From NCBI RefSeq assembly GCF_020535245.1, contig NZ_CP084910.1:2084501-2148500 (forward strand): 64,000 nt of DNA, written 5' to 3'. Both the position numbers and the translations under genes were made by a program. Of the stretch, positions 7,924-15,858 are shown piece after piece. Origin of the DNA: Asticcacaulis sp. AND118. GTDB taxonomy: Bacteria; Pseudomonadota; Alphaproteobacteria; Caulobacterales; Caulobacteraceae. The stretch's first letter is position 1. Each line of letters opens with the position of its first letter. The notes under the pieces were generated by a model, which saw only the letters and a program-made list of their open reading frames with translations, was not told the origin of the DNA and ran no database searches.

Positions 7924-9375
7924 TCACCCCAAACCTCCGAAACTGATGAACTTGGTCTCCAGAAACTCCTCAAGCCCTTCGACCGCGCCTTCGCGGCCCA
8001 GACCCGATTCCTTGACACCGCCGAAGGGCGCGACCTCGGTGGACATGACACCGTCATTCAACCCGAGCATGCCGGCCTCGATGGCTTGCGACACGCGCCA
8101 GCCGCGCTTGATGTCCGTCGTGAAGGCATAGGCCGCCAGACCGAACGGCGTGTCGTTGGCCAGAGCGATCCCCTCCTCTTCGGTGTCGAACGGATAAAGC
8201 GCCGCCACCGGCCCGAAGATTTCCTCGTCGAACATGCGCGCCGCGCGCGGCACGTGGGTCAGAATGGTCGCCGGGAAGTACAGCGGCCCCTGAGTGTCAT
8301 CGACCTTGCCGCCCAGCACCACCTGCGCACCCTTCGACACGGCGTCTTCGACCAGTTGCGTCACCTTGGTCGCGGCCTTCTGGTTGATCAGCGGCCCCAG
8401 ACCCGTGCCCTCTTCCCAACCCGGCCCCAGCCGCAGGCGCCGGGCCTCGGCCGTCAGACACTCGACAAAGGCGTCATAGATGCCGCGCTGCACGAAGATG
8501 CGGTTGGCGCAGACGCAGGTTTGCCCCGAATTGCGGAACTTCGACAGGGCCGTTGCCGGGACCGCGATATCCAGATCGGCGTCGTCGAACACCACCACCG
8601 GCGCATTGCCGCCCAGCTCCAGCGATATCTTCTTGATGGTCGAGGCGCACTGCTCATAGAGCGTTTTGCCGACCGGGGTGGAACCGGTGAAGGAGAACTT
8701 CTTGACGCGCGGATCGGTGGTCAGCACCTTGCCCACCTCGGCCCCGGTCGAGGCCGTGACGATATGGATCAGCCCTTCGGGCACACCGGCCTTGTCGGCC
8801 AGTTGCTTCAGCGCGAGGGCGCTGAGCGGCGTATCTTCGGCCGGTTTCAGCACCGCCGCGCACCCGGCGGCCAGCGCCGGCCCCAGCTTGCGCGTGATCA
8901 TCGACAGCGGGAAGTTCCACGGGGTGACCGCCGACGCCACGCCCACGGGCTGAGAGATGGTCAGCAATTGCTTGCCCGCCACCGGGGCGGGGATGGTGCG
9001 GCCATAGGCGCGCTTGCCCTCTTCGGCGAACCATTCGATGAAGCCCGCCGCATAGGCGACTTCGCCGCGCGCCTCCTTGATGGCCCGGCCCTGCTCCAGC
9101 GACACCAAGAGGCCCAGCGCCTCCTGATTTTGCATCAGCAGATCGTGCCATTTCTCCAGAATTTTGGCGCGTTCCTTGGCGGACTTCGCGGCCCATGCAG
9201 GCATGGCGGCTTCGGCGGCGGCAATGGCCGCCTCGGTTTCTTCGGCGCCCATATCGCGCACATAGCCCAGCACGTCGCCGGTGGAAGGGTTATAAGAGGC
9301 AAAGGCCTTGTAGGCGGGTGGCGTCTGGCTGACGGCGTCGCCGAGGATGTCGAGAATGGCGGGGGTGAGTTTCAT
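7924..9375 (-). CDS. gabD: NAD(P)-dependent succinate-semialdehyde dehydrogenase (GabD type)
   Basis: Aldehyde dehydrogenase of 483 residues, expected to oxidise succinate semialdehyde to succinate, the last step from GABA to the TCA cycle. Landmarks are the oxyanion-hole Asn154 in TPWNFP, general-base Glu253 in SLELGGNAP and catalytic Cys287 in NSGQTCVCANR; the second Cys two residues after the nucleophile (CVC) is typical of GabD-type enzymes. It lies 36 bp after puuC on the same strand, suggesting co-transcription, and is followed by repeat A3. Confidence 0.9.
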   Translation of the reverse strand: MKLTPAILDILGDAVSQTPPAYKAFASYNPSTGDVLGYVRDMGAEETEAAIAAAEAAMPAWAAKSAKERAKILEKWHDLLMQNQEALGLLVSLEQGRAIKEARGEVAYAAGFIEWFAEEGKRAYGRTIPAPVAGKQLLTISQPVGVASAVTPWNFPLSMITRKLGPALAAGCAAVLKPAEDTPLSALALKQLADKAGVPEGLIHIVTASTGAEVGKVLTTDPRVKKFSFTGSTPVGKTLYEQCASTIKKISLELGGNAPVVVFDDADLDIAVPATALSKFRNSGQTCVCANRIFVQRGIYDAFVECLTAEARRLRLGPGWEEGTGLGPLINQKAATKVTQLVEDAVSKGAQVVLGGKVDDTQGPLYFPATILTHVPRAARMFDEEIFGPVAALYPFDTEEEGIALANDTPFGLAAYAFTTDIKRGWRVSQAIEAGMLGLNDGVMSTEVAPFGGVKESGLGREGAVEGLEEFLETKFISFGGLG

Positions 9376-9411
9376 GGGGAGGCCTTCCGGGACGTATGCG
9401 CCTGAATGGGT

Positions 9412-10932
9412 TCAGGGCTGATAGCTGATCGAGACGGACTTCAGATCGGCATACTTATATAGGGCGTGCAGACTGCGATCTCTACCGAAGCCCGACTGTT
9501 TGAAGCCCCCGAACGGCAGGGTGATATCGCAGGCGTCCCAGCCATTGACCCAGACCAGCCCGGCCTTGAGCTGTTTGGCCGCCCGCATGGCGCGGCCGAC
9601 ATCCGCCGTCCATACCCCGGCGGCCAGCCCGTAGACCGTATCATTGGCCAGACGGAAGGCCTCCGCCTCGCCCTCAAACGTCAGGACCGACAGGACCGGT
9701 CCGAACACCTCTTCGCGCGCCAGCACATTATCGGGCGCGATGCCGTCCAGCAGGGTCGGCTCGACATAGAAACCGCCGCTGTCGCTCATCGCCCGTTCGC
9801 CGCCCAGCCGCACCGTGCCCCCACCGGCCTGCCCCCTGGCGATATAGTCGAGCGCGGTGTTCATCTGCTTTTCGGAGATCATCGCCCCGAAGGCCGTCGC
9901 CGGATCGAAGGGATCGCCGACGGTGATGGCCTTCGCCACAGCGATGACCTTTTCGACGAAGGCGTCCTTGATCGAGGCTTCGACGAACAGGCGCGACGCC
10001 GCCGTGCACACCTGACCCTGATTGTAGAAGACGCCCCAGGCGGCGTTCTGGGCGGCGGCCTCAAGGTCCGGACAATCGGCGAAGACGATCTGCGGCGACT
10101 TGCCGCCCAGCTCCAGCGACACCCGCTTGAGGTTCGACTCCGCCGAGACCTTCATCAGCTGCCGCCCGACCGGGCCGGAACCGGTGAAGGCGATCATATC
10201 GACCTCCATATGACGGGCCAGAGCATCGCCGGCCTCATGGCCGAAGCCCGTTACCACATTGAACACGCCGGCGGGCAAACCGGCCTCGATGGCCAGCGCC
10301 GCCACATAGAGCGCGGTCATGGACGACAGCTCGGCGGGTTTGAGCACCACGGCATTGCCCATGGCCAGCGCCGGCGCGACCTTCCACATGGCCATGTGCA
10401 GCGGGAAGTTCCACGGCACGATGGCCCCGATGACGCCCAGCGGCTCGTGCTCGGCATAGGAGAACCGGCCCTGCGGCGCAGGCGCGACCTCGCCATAGAT
10501 CTTATCCAGCGCCTCGGCGTAGTAGCGCACGCTGTTGATGGCCAGCGGGATGTCGACGGCGCGGGCATCGCGGATCGGCTTGCCCGTATCGAGACATTCA
10601 AGCAGGGCCAGATTTTCGGCGTGCGCCGTCATCAGATCGGCCAGGGCGTGCAGTACCTTTTTCTTGGCCTTCGGCGCAACGTGGTGCCAGCGCCCGTCCT
10701 CGAACGCGGCGCGCGCCGAACGCACCGCCGCATCGACATCGGCCGCGTCGCAGGCCGCGAGGCGGTTGATCAGGCGGTTGTCGCGTGGCGTGTGGTTATC
10801 GAAGATCTTGCCTGACGCGGCCGCCGTCCATTGGCCTTCGATAAAGGCCTTGTCGGGTTTGAACACGGTTTTGAGCGAATCGAGCACCCCGGAAAGGTCG
10901 GCAGCGGGCGTGGCGATGGGCGCTGGCAGCAT
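9412..10932 (-). CDS. puuC: Aldehyde dehydrogenase, PuuC type (gamma-Glu-GABA-aldehyde or 4-aminobutyraldehyde)
   Basis: NAD(P)-dependent aldehyde dehydrogenase of 506 residues that should oxidise the aldehyde made from putrescine or its glutamylated form. Asn175 (VPWNFPLHM), Glu274 (SLELGGKSP) and nucleophile Cys309 (NQGQVCTAASR) are present; the C-terminus ends YKYADLKSVSISYQP, as in PuuC/AldA-like enzymes. GGAGG precedes the ATG at 10932 and a perfect 16-bp palindrome, the putative GntR operator, lies immediately upstream. First gene of the catabolic block. Confidence 0.88.
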   Translation of the reverse strand: MLPAPIATPAADLSGVLDSLKTVFKPDKAFIEGQWTAAASGKIFDNHTPRDNRLINRLAACDAADVDAAVRSARAAFEDGRWHHVAPKAKKKVLHALADLMTAHAENLALLECLDTGKPIRDARAVDIPLAINSVRYYAEALDKIYGEVAPAPQGRFSYAEHEPLGVIGAIVPWNFPLHMAMWKVAPALAMGNAVVLKPAELSSMTALYVAALAIEAGLPAGVFNVVTGFGHEAGDALARHMEVDMIAFTGSGPVGRQLMKVSAESNLKRVSLELGGKSPQIVFADCPDLEAAAQNAAWGVFYNQGQVCTAASRLFVEASIKDAFVEKVIAVAKAITVGDPFDPATAFGAMISEKQMNTALDYIARGQAGGGTVRLGGERAMSDSGGFYVEPTLLDGIAPDNVLAREEVFGPVLSVLTFEGEAEAFRLANDTVYGLAAGVWTADVGRAMRAAKQLKAGLVWVNGWDACDITLPFGGFKQSGFGRDRSLHALYKYADLKSVSISYQP

Positions 10933-10948
10933 GGCAAAACCTCCGGCA

Positions 10949-10964
10949 ATTTGTGATCACAAAT
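10949..10964. promoter_or_regulatory. Putative GntR operator upstream of puuC (perfect palindrome)
   Basis: ATTTGTGATCACAAAT is a perfect 16-bp palindrome starting 17 bases upstream of the puuC ATG and directly abutting the GGAGG ribosome-binding site. Binding here would block transcription or early elongation of the catabolic operon. It is the strongest of three copies of the same core in the cluster. Confidence 0.7.
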
Positions 10965-10997
10965 GGAGCATGGCATACGGCGGCAAGTCAAGCCTTC

Positions 10998-11137
10998 ATC
11001 CTCCCCTGCGAAGCAGGGGAGGTGTCGAGCAAGCGAAGCGAGTCGAGACGGAGGGGCAATCCCACTGTTTTCGCCCCCTCCGTCAGTTCGCTACGCTCAC
11101 TGCCACCTCCCCCGTACGCTTCACTACAGGGGAGGAT
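10998..11137. repeat. Palindromic repeat, family A copy 4
   Basis: Lies between the GntR gene stop and puuC. The ends are exact inverted copies (ATCCTCCCCTG at 10998 and CAGGGGAGGAT ending at 11137), with complementary inner blocks GACGGAGGGG and CCCCCTCCGTC. Much of it matches copy 3. Confidence 0.8.
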
Positions 11138-11140
11138 GAA

Positions 11141-11836
11141 TTAGCCTTTCAACGCCTCAAGCATCAGTTCCATGCCCTCATGGATGTCTTCCGCCATATG
11201 CTGGCGCACGGCTTCGGCGTCGCCGGTTTCCAAGGCCCGGATCAGTTCCTGATGGTGGTCCTGCGGCAGTTGCACCGTCCCCAGCCGCCCGAACACCACA
11301 CGCATGAACGGACCCGATTGCAACCACAGCGTCTTGGCCATGTCGAGGAACAGGTCGGCGTGCGCCAGTTGGTAGATGCGGAAGTGGAAGGCGTGATTGG
11401 CCTGCATATAGCCATCGACATCGCCCTTGGCCAAAGCCGCCATCAGACGCAGATCGTCGGCCTTGAGGTCGATAATGACGTCCTTCGTCACCGAAGCCAC
11501 GGCGCGGAAGGCCAGTTCCGGCTCGACCCACTGACGGGCGATCATCAGTTGGCGCAGACGGTCCTCGGACAGGGACGGCACGCGCAGGCGTTTGTTCGAC
11601 GGTTGCAGTTCCAGCGCCTTTTGCGCGATCAGACGGCGCACCGCCTCGCGCACCGGCATGGGGCTGACGCCCAGCCCGCCGGCCAGAGTGCGCAAACTGA
11701 CCGATTTGCCCGGCGGCATCTGCCCCTGAATCAACAGATTGGCCAGCGCCTCATAGACCTGATCGTGGACGGACGTGTCCTCATCGCGCACATCCAGACC
11801 GGGCATATGGAAGACGTTCAGCGCCGGAAAGGTCAT
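11141..11836 (-). CDS. GntR family transcriptional regulator, FCD subfamily
   Basis: DNA-binding regulator of 231 residues. Residues about 20-85 form the winged helix-turn-helix, with LRTLAGGLGVSPMPVREAVR as recognition region; the rest is an all-helical FCD ligand domain with the expected acidic/His metal or carboxylate-binding positions (for example ANHAFHFRIY). It is encoded head-to-head with the omega-aminotransferase and just upstream of puuC. The ligand may be putrescine or a catabolite, by context only. A TGTGATCACA site 17 bases before its own start suggests autoregulation. Confidence 0.87.
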   Translation of the reverse strand: MTFPALNVFHMPGLDVRDEDTSVHDQVYEALANLLIQGQMPPGKSVSLRTLAGGLGVSPMPVREAVRRLIAQKALELQPSNKRLRVPSLSEDRLRQLMIARQWVEPELAFRAVASVTKDVIIDLKADDLRLMAALAKGDVDGYMQANHAFHFRIYQLAHADLFLDMAKTLWLQSGPFMRVVFGRLGTVQLPQDHHQELIRALETGDAEAVRQHMAEDIHEGMELMLEALKG

Positions 11837-11850
11837 ATAAGCGGCCTCAA

Positions 11851-11864
11851 AATGTGATCACAAG
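11851..11864. promoter_or_regulatory. Putative GntR operator between regulator and omega-aminotransferase
   Basis: TGTGATCACA (11853-11862) lies in the 124-bp divergent gap, 17 bases from the regulator start, the same spacing as the site before puuC. It could control both the regulator and the divergent aminotransferase. Confidence 0.62.
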
Positions 11865-11960
11865 AAAGGGAGTCGGCGCACAAAAGGACTGGCAGACCTG
11901 TGTATAGCCTGTAAGCTGGGTGCGGACAATTGAAATGCCCAGCTTTAGGGATGCCCGGCC

Positions 11961-13292
11961 ATGGATGCTTCCGACAACCTCCCCTCACCCGACGCGCTCA
12001 GCTCGTTCTGGATGCCGTTCACGCCGAACCGGGCGTTCAAATCCGGCAAGCACAAGCTGCTGGTTGAGGCCGACGGCATGTTCTACAAGAGCCACGACGG
12101 GCGCGAGATACTGGACGCCACGGCGGGCCTGTGGTGCTCCAATGCCGGGCACAACCGCCCGAAGATCACCGCCGCCATCCAGAAGCAGGCGGCGGTGATG
12201 GACTTTGCGCCCACCTTCAATATCGCCCACCCGCTGGCCTTTGAGTTCACGCACAAGCTGTCGCAAATCCTGCCCTACGACCTGAAAAAGGTGTTTCTCA
12301 CCAATTCGGGCTCCGAAGCCGCCGACACGGCCCTGAAAATCGCCTTGGCCTATCACCGGATGCGCGGCAATGCCGCCAAGACGCGCCTGATCGGACGTGA
12401 GCGCGCCTATCATGGCACCGGTTTCGGCGGCATCAGCGTCGGCGGCATCGTCAAAAACCGCATGCACTTCGGCACGCTTTTGGCCGGCGTCGATCATCTG
12501 CCGCACACCCACCTGCCGCAAAACGTCTTTTCCAAGGGCGAGCCGGAGCATGGCGCCGATCTGGCCGACGCGCTGGAGCGCATCGTCACCCTGCACGACG
12601 CCAGCACAATCGCCGCCGTCATCGTCGAGCCGGTGGCGGGCTCGACCGGCGTGCTGGTTCCGCCCAAGGGCTATTTGAAACGCCTGCGCGACATCTGCGA
12701 TAAACACGATATCCTGCTGATTTTTGACGAAGTCATTACCGGCTTCGGGCGTCTGGGCGCGCCCTTCGGGGCCGACTATTTCGGCGTGCGGCCAGACCTG
12801 ATCTGCATGGCCAAGGGCATCACCAACGCCACCGTGCCGATGGGCGCGGTCGGGGTGTCGAACCGCATCTACGATACTTTCATGCAGACGGCGGAAACGC
12901 CGATCGAGCTGTTCCACGGCTATACCTATTCCGGCCACCCGCTGGCCTGCGCCGCCGGCATCGCCACGCTGGAAACCTATGCGGAAGAAGGCCTGTTCGC
13001 CCGCGCCGCCGAGATCGCTCCCTACTGGCAGGAGGCGGTCCACAGCTTGCGCGACGCGAAACACGTCATCGACATCCGTAATCTGGGCCTGATCGGCGGC
13101 ATCGAGCTGACGCCGCGCGACGGCGCGCCGACGGCCCGCGCGCTGGAGGTCTTCGATCGCTGCTTCGACGACGGCCTGCTGATCCGCGTGACCGGCGACA
13201 TCATCGCCATGTCGCCGCCTTTGATCATCGAACGCGCGCAGATCGATCGCATCGTGGAAACGATCCGCAAGGCGCTGGATCAGACGACCTGA
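11961..13292 (+). CDS. Omega-amino acid:pyruvate-type aminotransferase (class III)
   Basis: PLP enzyme of 443 residues. The start region FWMPFTPNRAFK, followed by LDATAGLWCSNAGHNRPKI, is the hallmark of beta-alanine/omega-amino acid:pyruvate transaminases. PLP Lys285 lies in CMAKGITNATVPMGAVG and Asp256 in FDEVITGFGR; FHGYTYSGHP holds the phosphate-binding Thr from the partner subunit. Divergent from the GntR gene, it probably transaminates putrescine, GABA or beta-alanine with pyruvate as acceptor. The exact donor is not deducible. Confidence 0.87.
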   Translation: MDASDNLPSPDALSSFWMPFTPNRAFKSGKHKLLVEADGMFYKSHDGREILDATAGLWCSNAGHNRPKITAAIQKQAAVMDFAPTFNIAHPLAFEFTHKLSQILPYDLKKVFLTNSGSEAADTALKIALAYHRMRGNAAKTRLIGRERAYHGTGFGGISVGGIVKNRMHFGTLLAGVDHLPHTHLPQNVFSKGEPEHGADLADALERIVTLHDASTIAAVIVEPVAGSTGVLVPPKGYLKRLRDICDKHDILLIFDEVITGFGRLGAPFGADYFGVRPDLICMAKGITNATVPMGAVGVSNRIYDTFMQTAETPIELFHGYTYSGHPLACAAGIATLETYAEEGLFARAAEIAPYWQEAVHSLRDAKHVIDIRNLGLIGGIELTPRDGAPTARALEVFDRCFDDGLLIRVTGDIIAMSPPLIIERAQIDRIVETIRKALDQTT

Positions 13293-13552
13293 AACCACGA
13301 CGCCATCAGCGCGAACACGCCGAACGCCGCGCAGCCCAGCACGTTCTTCCACCGTCCGCTTAAACGCCGGGCGGGCGGGGCGAAGCGCGCGACGAACAGG
13401 ATCAGCACCAGCCACAGCGCCGCCTGTCCTATGCCCTTGCCGTCGCCTATCAGGATGAAACCGCCCCAAATGAACAGGAAAGACAGGAGCCAGTAGAGCG
13501 GCGCGCAGATGACCCCGGTCATATGCCACACGGCGGCGACGAAGCTTTTCAT
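13280..13552 (-). CDS. Small hypothetical membrane protein
   Basis: Ninety residues, not recognised. Three hydrophobic segments are visible: about 8-35, 42-58 and 70-87, separated by a basic loop (RFAPPARRLSGRWK). The 3' end overlaps that of the convergent aminotransferase by 13 bases. No enzymatic motif is present. Reality is supported by G+C-rich codon use and a clean membrane topology, but not by family recognition. Confidence 0.55.
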   Translation of the reverse strand: MKSFVAAVWHMTGVICAPLYWLLSFLFIWGGFILIGDGKGIGQAALWLVLILFVARFAPPARRLSGRWKNVLGCAAFGVFALMASWFQVV

Positions 13553-13689
13553 AAACGGCCCCCTACTTTTACGGATTTCTTACGGAATCAGACGGATATC
13601 CTTGCCCTAAAGGCCATCGAACGGCCATAAAGTATTTTCCGCTCAAGTGCATAGCGGTTGAGCGATAGAAAATACGACTAAACAAAATT

Positions 13690-13730
13690 TAGAGCCGGAT
13701 TTCGATTCAATCCGAACGAAATCGGCTCTA
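13690..13730. repeat. Hairpin in gap between two membrane-protein genes
   Basis: TAGAGCCG and CGGCTCTA, with inner ATTTCG/CGAAAT, form a stem of about 14 pairs with one bulge. It lies in the 220-bp A+T-richer gap 13553-13772, which otherwise shows no gene. It could be a terminator for neither gene in particular, or a short dispersed repeat. Confidence 0.55.
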
Positions 13731-13772
13731 GTGTTATGAATTCAGGCCATTTCATTTTTCGCGGGGCTCGCC

Positions 13773-14240
13773 ATGTTTAATCTTTCGGAACAACTCGCCG
13801 AACTGCGCGCCACGCTGATCGCCGTCGTTTTGATGGTCGCGGCGGCCATTATCGGACTGGCCTGGGCCAGTATCGGCCTGTTCAACGCCGTGCAGATCTG
13901 GCTGGGCCCGATCTGGGGACCGGTGGCGCTGGGCGGGGCGATGATCCTGCCGCTGATCCTCTATCTTCTGGTCAAGCATGTCGGCAAGAAGCGCCGCGAC
14001 GAACAGCAGGCCCTCCTCAAGGCCCAGACCCAGGCCGCCTACGCCCAATCCTCCATCGTCCACATCCAGCGCATCCTCGACGCGCTCAAGGGCCGCTCGC
14101 CCGTGCTGGCCAGCGCCGCCGCCGTCATCGCCGGACTGCTGGCCTCACGCTTCCCGTCGCTGCTGGCCATCGTCTCGGAGCTGGTCTCGGCCTGGGGCGA
14201 GGACAACCGCCGCCGCGCCGCCGAACGCGACGACGACTAA
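13773..14240 (+). CDS. Hypothetical membrane protein
   Basis: Protein of 155 residues, not recognised. A short N-terminal amphipathic stretch is followed by two membrane spans (about 15-38 and 47-68), a basic KKRRDEQQ turn, a Gln/Ala-rich helix, and a third hydrophobic stretch (about 108-130) before a highly charged tail. The layout vaguely recalls holin-superfamily membrane proteins, but no phage gene is nearby. It ends 66 bases before dmeR, and may or may not be co-transcribed. Confidence 0.6.
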   Translation: MFNLSEQLAELRATLIAVVLMVAAAIIGLAWASIGLFNAVQIWLGPIWGPVALGGAMILPLILYLLVKHVGKKRRDEQQALLKAQTQAAYAQSSIVHIQRILDALKGRSPVLASAAAVIAGLLASRFPSLLAIVSELVSAWGEDNRRRAAERDDD

Positions 14241-14286
14241 CTCCCTATCCTCGAACGAACCCGGATGTCTTGATTGACCGCACCAT

Positions 14287-14308
14287 ATACTATAGGGGGG
14301 TATAGTAT
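14287..14308. promoter_or_regulatory. DmeR/RcnR-type operator overlapping the dmeR start codon
   Basis: ATACTATA, six G residues and TATAGTAT form an inverted repeat around a G-tract, the operator style known for RcnR/FrmR/CsoR regulators. It runs into the ATG at 14307, so bound repressor would cover the translation start; the G-tract is also the only Shine-Dalgarno-like sequence. Confidence 0.8.
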
Positions 14309-14582
14309 GGGACATTTACACGCCAATAAGGACAGCCTCACCGCCCGCGCGCGCCGCATCGCCGGGCAACTGGCCGCCATCGAAAAAGCCATCGAGGCCG
14401 ACAAACCCTGCGCCGTCGTGTTGCAACAGGCCGCGGCGGTACGCGGCGCGGTCAACGGGCTGATGGACGAACTGATCGAGGAGCATCTGCGCGAACACGT
14501 GGCGCGCCCTGACCTCAGCCCCGAAGCGCGCACGACCGGCACGGAGGAATTGCTGGCGGTTATCCGGAGATATGCGAAATGA
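14307..14582 (+). CDS. dmeR: Metal-sensing transcriptional repressor, RcnR/CsoR family (DmeR type)
   Basis: All-helical repressor of 91 residues that releases DNA on binding cobalt or nickel. I place the start at the ATG at 14307 because this puts His3, Cys35, His60 and His64 exactly where the RcnR Ni/Co ligands lie; an upstream TTG at 14274 would spoil that register. The core AVVLQQAAAVRGAVNGLMDEL is the family signature. It overlaps dmeF by four bases (ATGA) and so forms an operon with the exporter it should control. Formaldehyde-sensing FrmR relatives normally lack the full His set. Confidence 0.88.
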   Translation: MGHLHANKDSLTARARRIAGQLAAIEKAIEADKPCAVVLQQAAAVRGAVNGLMDELIEEHLREHVARPDLSPEARTTGTEELLAVIRRYAK

Positions 14583-15496
14583 CAACCGCTCACGACCACA
14601 TCTACCTGAGCGCCTCGCACGACGCCAATGCCCGCCGCACCCTGTGGGTCGTCGGCCTGACCGCTCTGACCATGGTGGGCGAGATCGTCGCCGGCTACCT
14701 GACGGGCTCGATGGCGCTGCTGGCCGACGGCTTCCACATGGCCACCCATGCCGGTGCCCTGACTGTCGCCGCTGTCGCCTATGCCTATGCCCGCAAGCAC
14801 GCCCGCGACCGCCGCTACAGCTTCGGCACGGGCAAGGTCGGCGATCTGGCCGGGTTCGCCTCGGCGCTGGTGCTGGGCATGGTGTCTCTGGGTATTGCGT
14901 TCGAGTCGATCGTGCGCCTGTTTCAGCCGCAGGCCGTGGCCTTTACCGAGGCCACCATCGTCGCCGTCATCGGCCTGATCGTCAATCTGGTGAGCGCCCT
15001 GCTGCTGGGCCATGGACATGATCACGGGCATGGCCATAGCCACGACCATCACCACCACGATCATGCTCACCATGGGCACGCGCATGAAGGCCACGACAAC
15101 AATCTGCGCGCCGCCTATGTGCACGTGCTGGCCGACGCCCTGACCTCGATACTGGCTATTGCGGCGCTGCTGGCAGGACGCTTCGCCGGCTGGTGGTGGC
15201 TCGACCCGCTGATGGGCGTGGTCGGCGCGGTGGTCATCGCGCGCTGGGCCTGGAGCCTCGTCAAGGACACGTCCGGCGTTCTGCTCGACCGGGGCGACGC
15301 GCATATCGAGGACGAAATCCGCGACTGCGTCGAAACGGACGGCACGGCCATTGCCGACCTGCACGTCTGGCGCATCGGCCCGGCGGCGTGGGCGGCCATC
15401 GTCAGCACGACCGGCCCGGCGGACGGCGCGACGATCCGTGCCCGCCTGAGCCCCGTGCACGAGATACGGCATCTTACCGTGGAAACACAGGCTTAG
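14579..15496 (+). CDS. dmeF: Cation diffusion facilitator, Co/Ni exporter (DmeF type)
   Basis: Inner-membrane proton/metal antiporter of 305 residues. Six spans are visible, with metal-site residues Asp50, His53 and His57 in LLADGFHMATHAG and His182/Asp186 in VHVLADALTS. In zinc-type CDF proteins position 57 is usually Asp; His here is typical of the cobalt/nickel DmeF branch. A His-rich cytoplasmic loop (about 145-172) separates spans 4 and 5. A short C-terminal domain follows. Translationally coupled to dmeR. Confidence 0.88.
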   Translation: MTTAHDHIYLSASHDANARRTLWVVGLTALTMVGEIVAGYLTGSMALLADGFHMATHAGALTVAAVAYAYARKHARDRRYSFGTGKVGDLAGFASALVLGMVSLGIAFESIVRLFQPQAVAFTEATIVAVIGLIVNLVSALLLGHGHDHGHGHSHDHHHHDHAHHGHAHEGHDNNLRAAYVHVLADALTSILAIAALLAGRFAGWWWLDPLMGVVGAVVIARWAWSLVKDTSGVLLDRGDAHIEDEIRDCVETDGTAIADLHVWRIGPAAWAAIVSTTGPADGATIRARLSPVHEIRHLTVETQA

Positions 15497-15566
15497 AGGC
15501 TTGCCAGCCCCCTCAAAAGCCGATAACTACACCGCCCTCACCCATCCGCGAACGTTTGCGTCGTGT

Positions 15567-15650
15567 GCCCCTGTGGTGAAATGGTAGACGCGCCGGATTC
15601 AAAATCCGGTACCGAGAGGTGTGTCAGTTCGAGTCTGACCAGGGGCACCA
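15567..15650 (+). tRNA. tRNA-Leu, anticodon CAA
   Basis: Cloverleaf of 84 bases: acceptor GCCCCTG pairs with CAGGGGC, discriminator A, CCA encoded in the DNA. The D arm has TGGTGAAATGGTAGAC, the anticodon stem-loop is CCGGA-TTCAAAA-TCCGG with CAA at 15600-15602, there is a long variable arm as in leucine tRNAs, and the T loop is GTTCGAGTC. It reads UUG codons. Confidence 0.96.
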
Positions 15651-15686
15651 AATTCCAATAATTCCATTACTGGAATTTGGTTTTTT
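15648..15686 (+). terminator. Rho-independent terminator of tRNA-Leu
   Basis: CCAAATTCCA and TGGAATTTGG are perfect inverted 10-mers followed by six T. The 5' arm begins with the CCA tail of the tRNA itself. The remaining sequence 15687-15858 before the next gene has a G+C-rich repeat-like patch (GCGCTCAGGCGCAAAGCGCC) and no gene. Confidence 0.88.
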
Positions 15687-15858
15687 GATTTGCGCTCAGG
15701 CGCAAAGCGCCTTGGCGCCGCGCAGGCTGCGCTCCCGCTTGGTCGCTAGTCGCTCCGCTCCGTGATTAACCTCTACCCGCAACCTTAACGGGCTTGAAAC
15801 CCCGATAAATCCCTTTAAGCTGACGGCGTTATACGGACCATAATACCGGGGGAATTTC

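Noticed and set aside
4747-9405. A 1,552-codon open frame on the plus strand
   Set aside because: It is antisense to the puuA, aminotransferase and gabD genes, which have full family motifs; long antisense frames are common in G+C-rich DNA and the product is Arg/His/Gln-rich without any domain.
13773-14240. Phage holin
   Set aside because: Membrane layout is only vaguely similar and no other phage gene is near.
15008-15095. Repetitive CAT/CAC tract read as a DNA repeat, with a GATCAC word resembling the GntR site
   Set aside because: It encodes the His-rich loop of DmeF; the GATCAC match is coding and incomplete (ATGATCAC).
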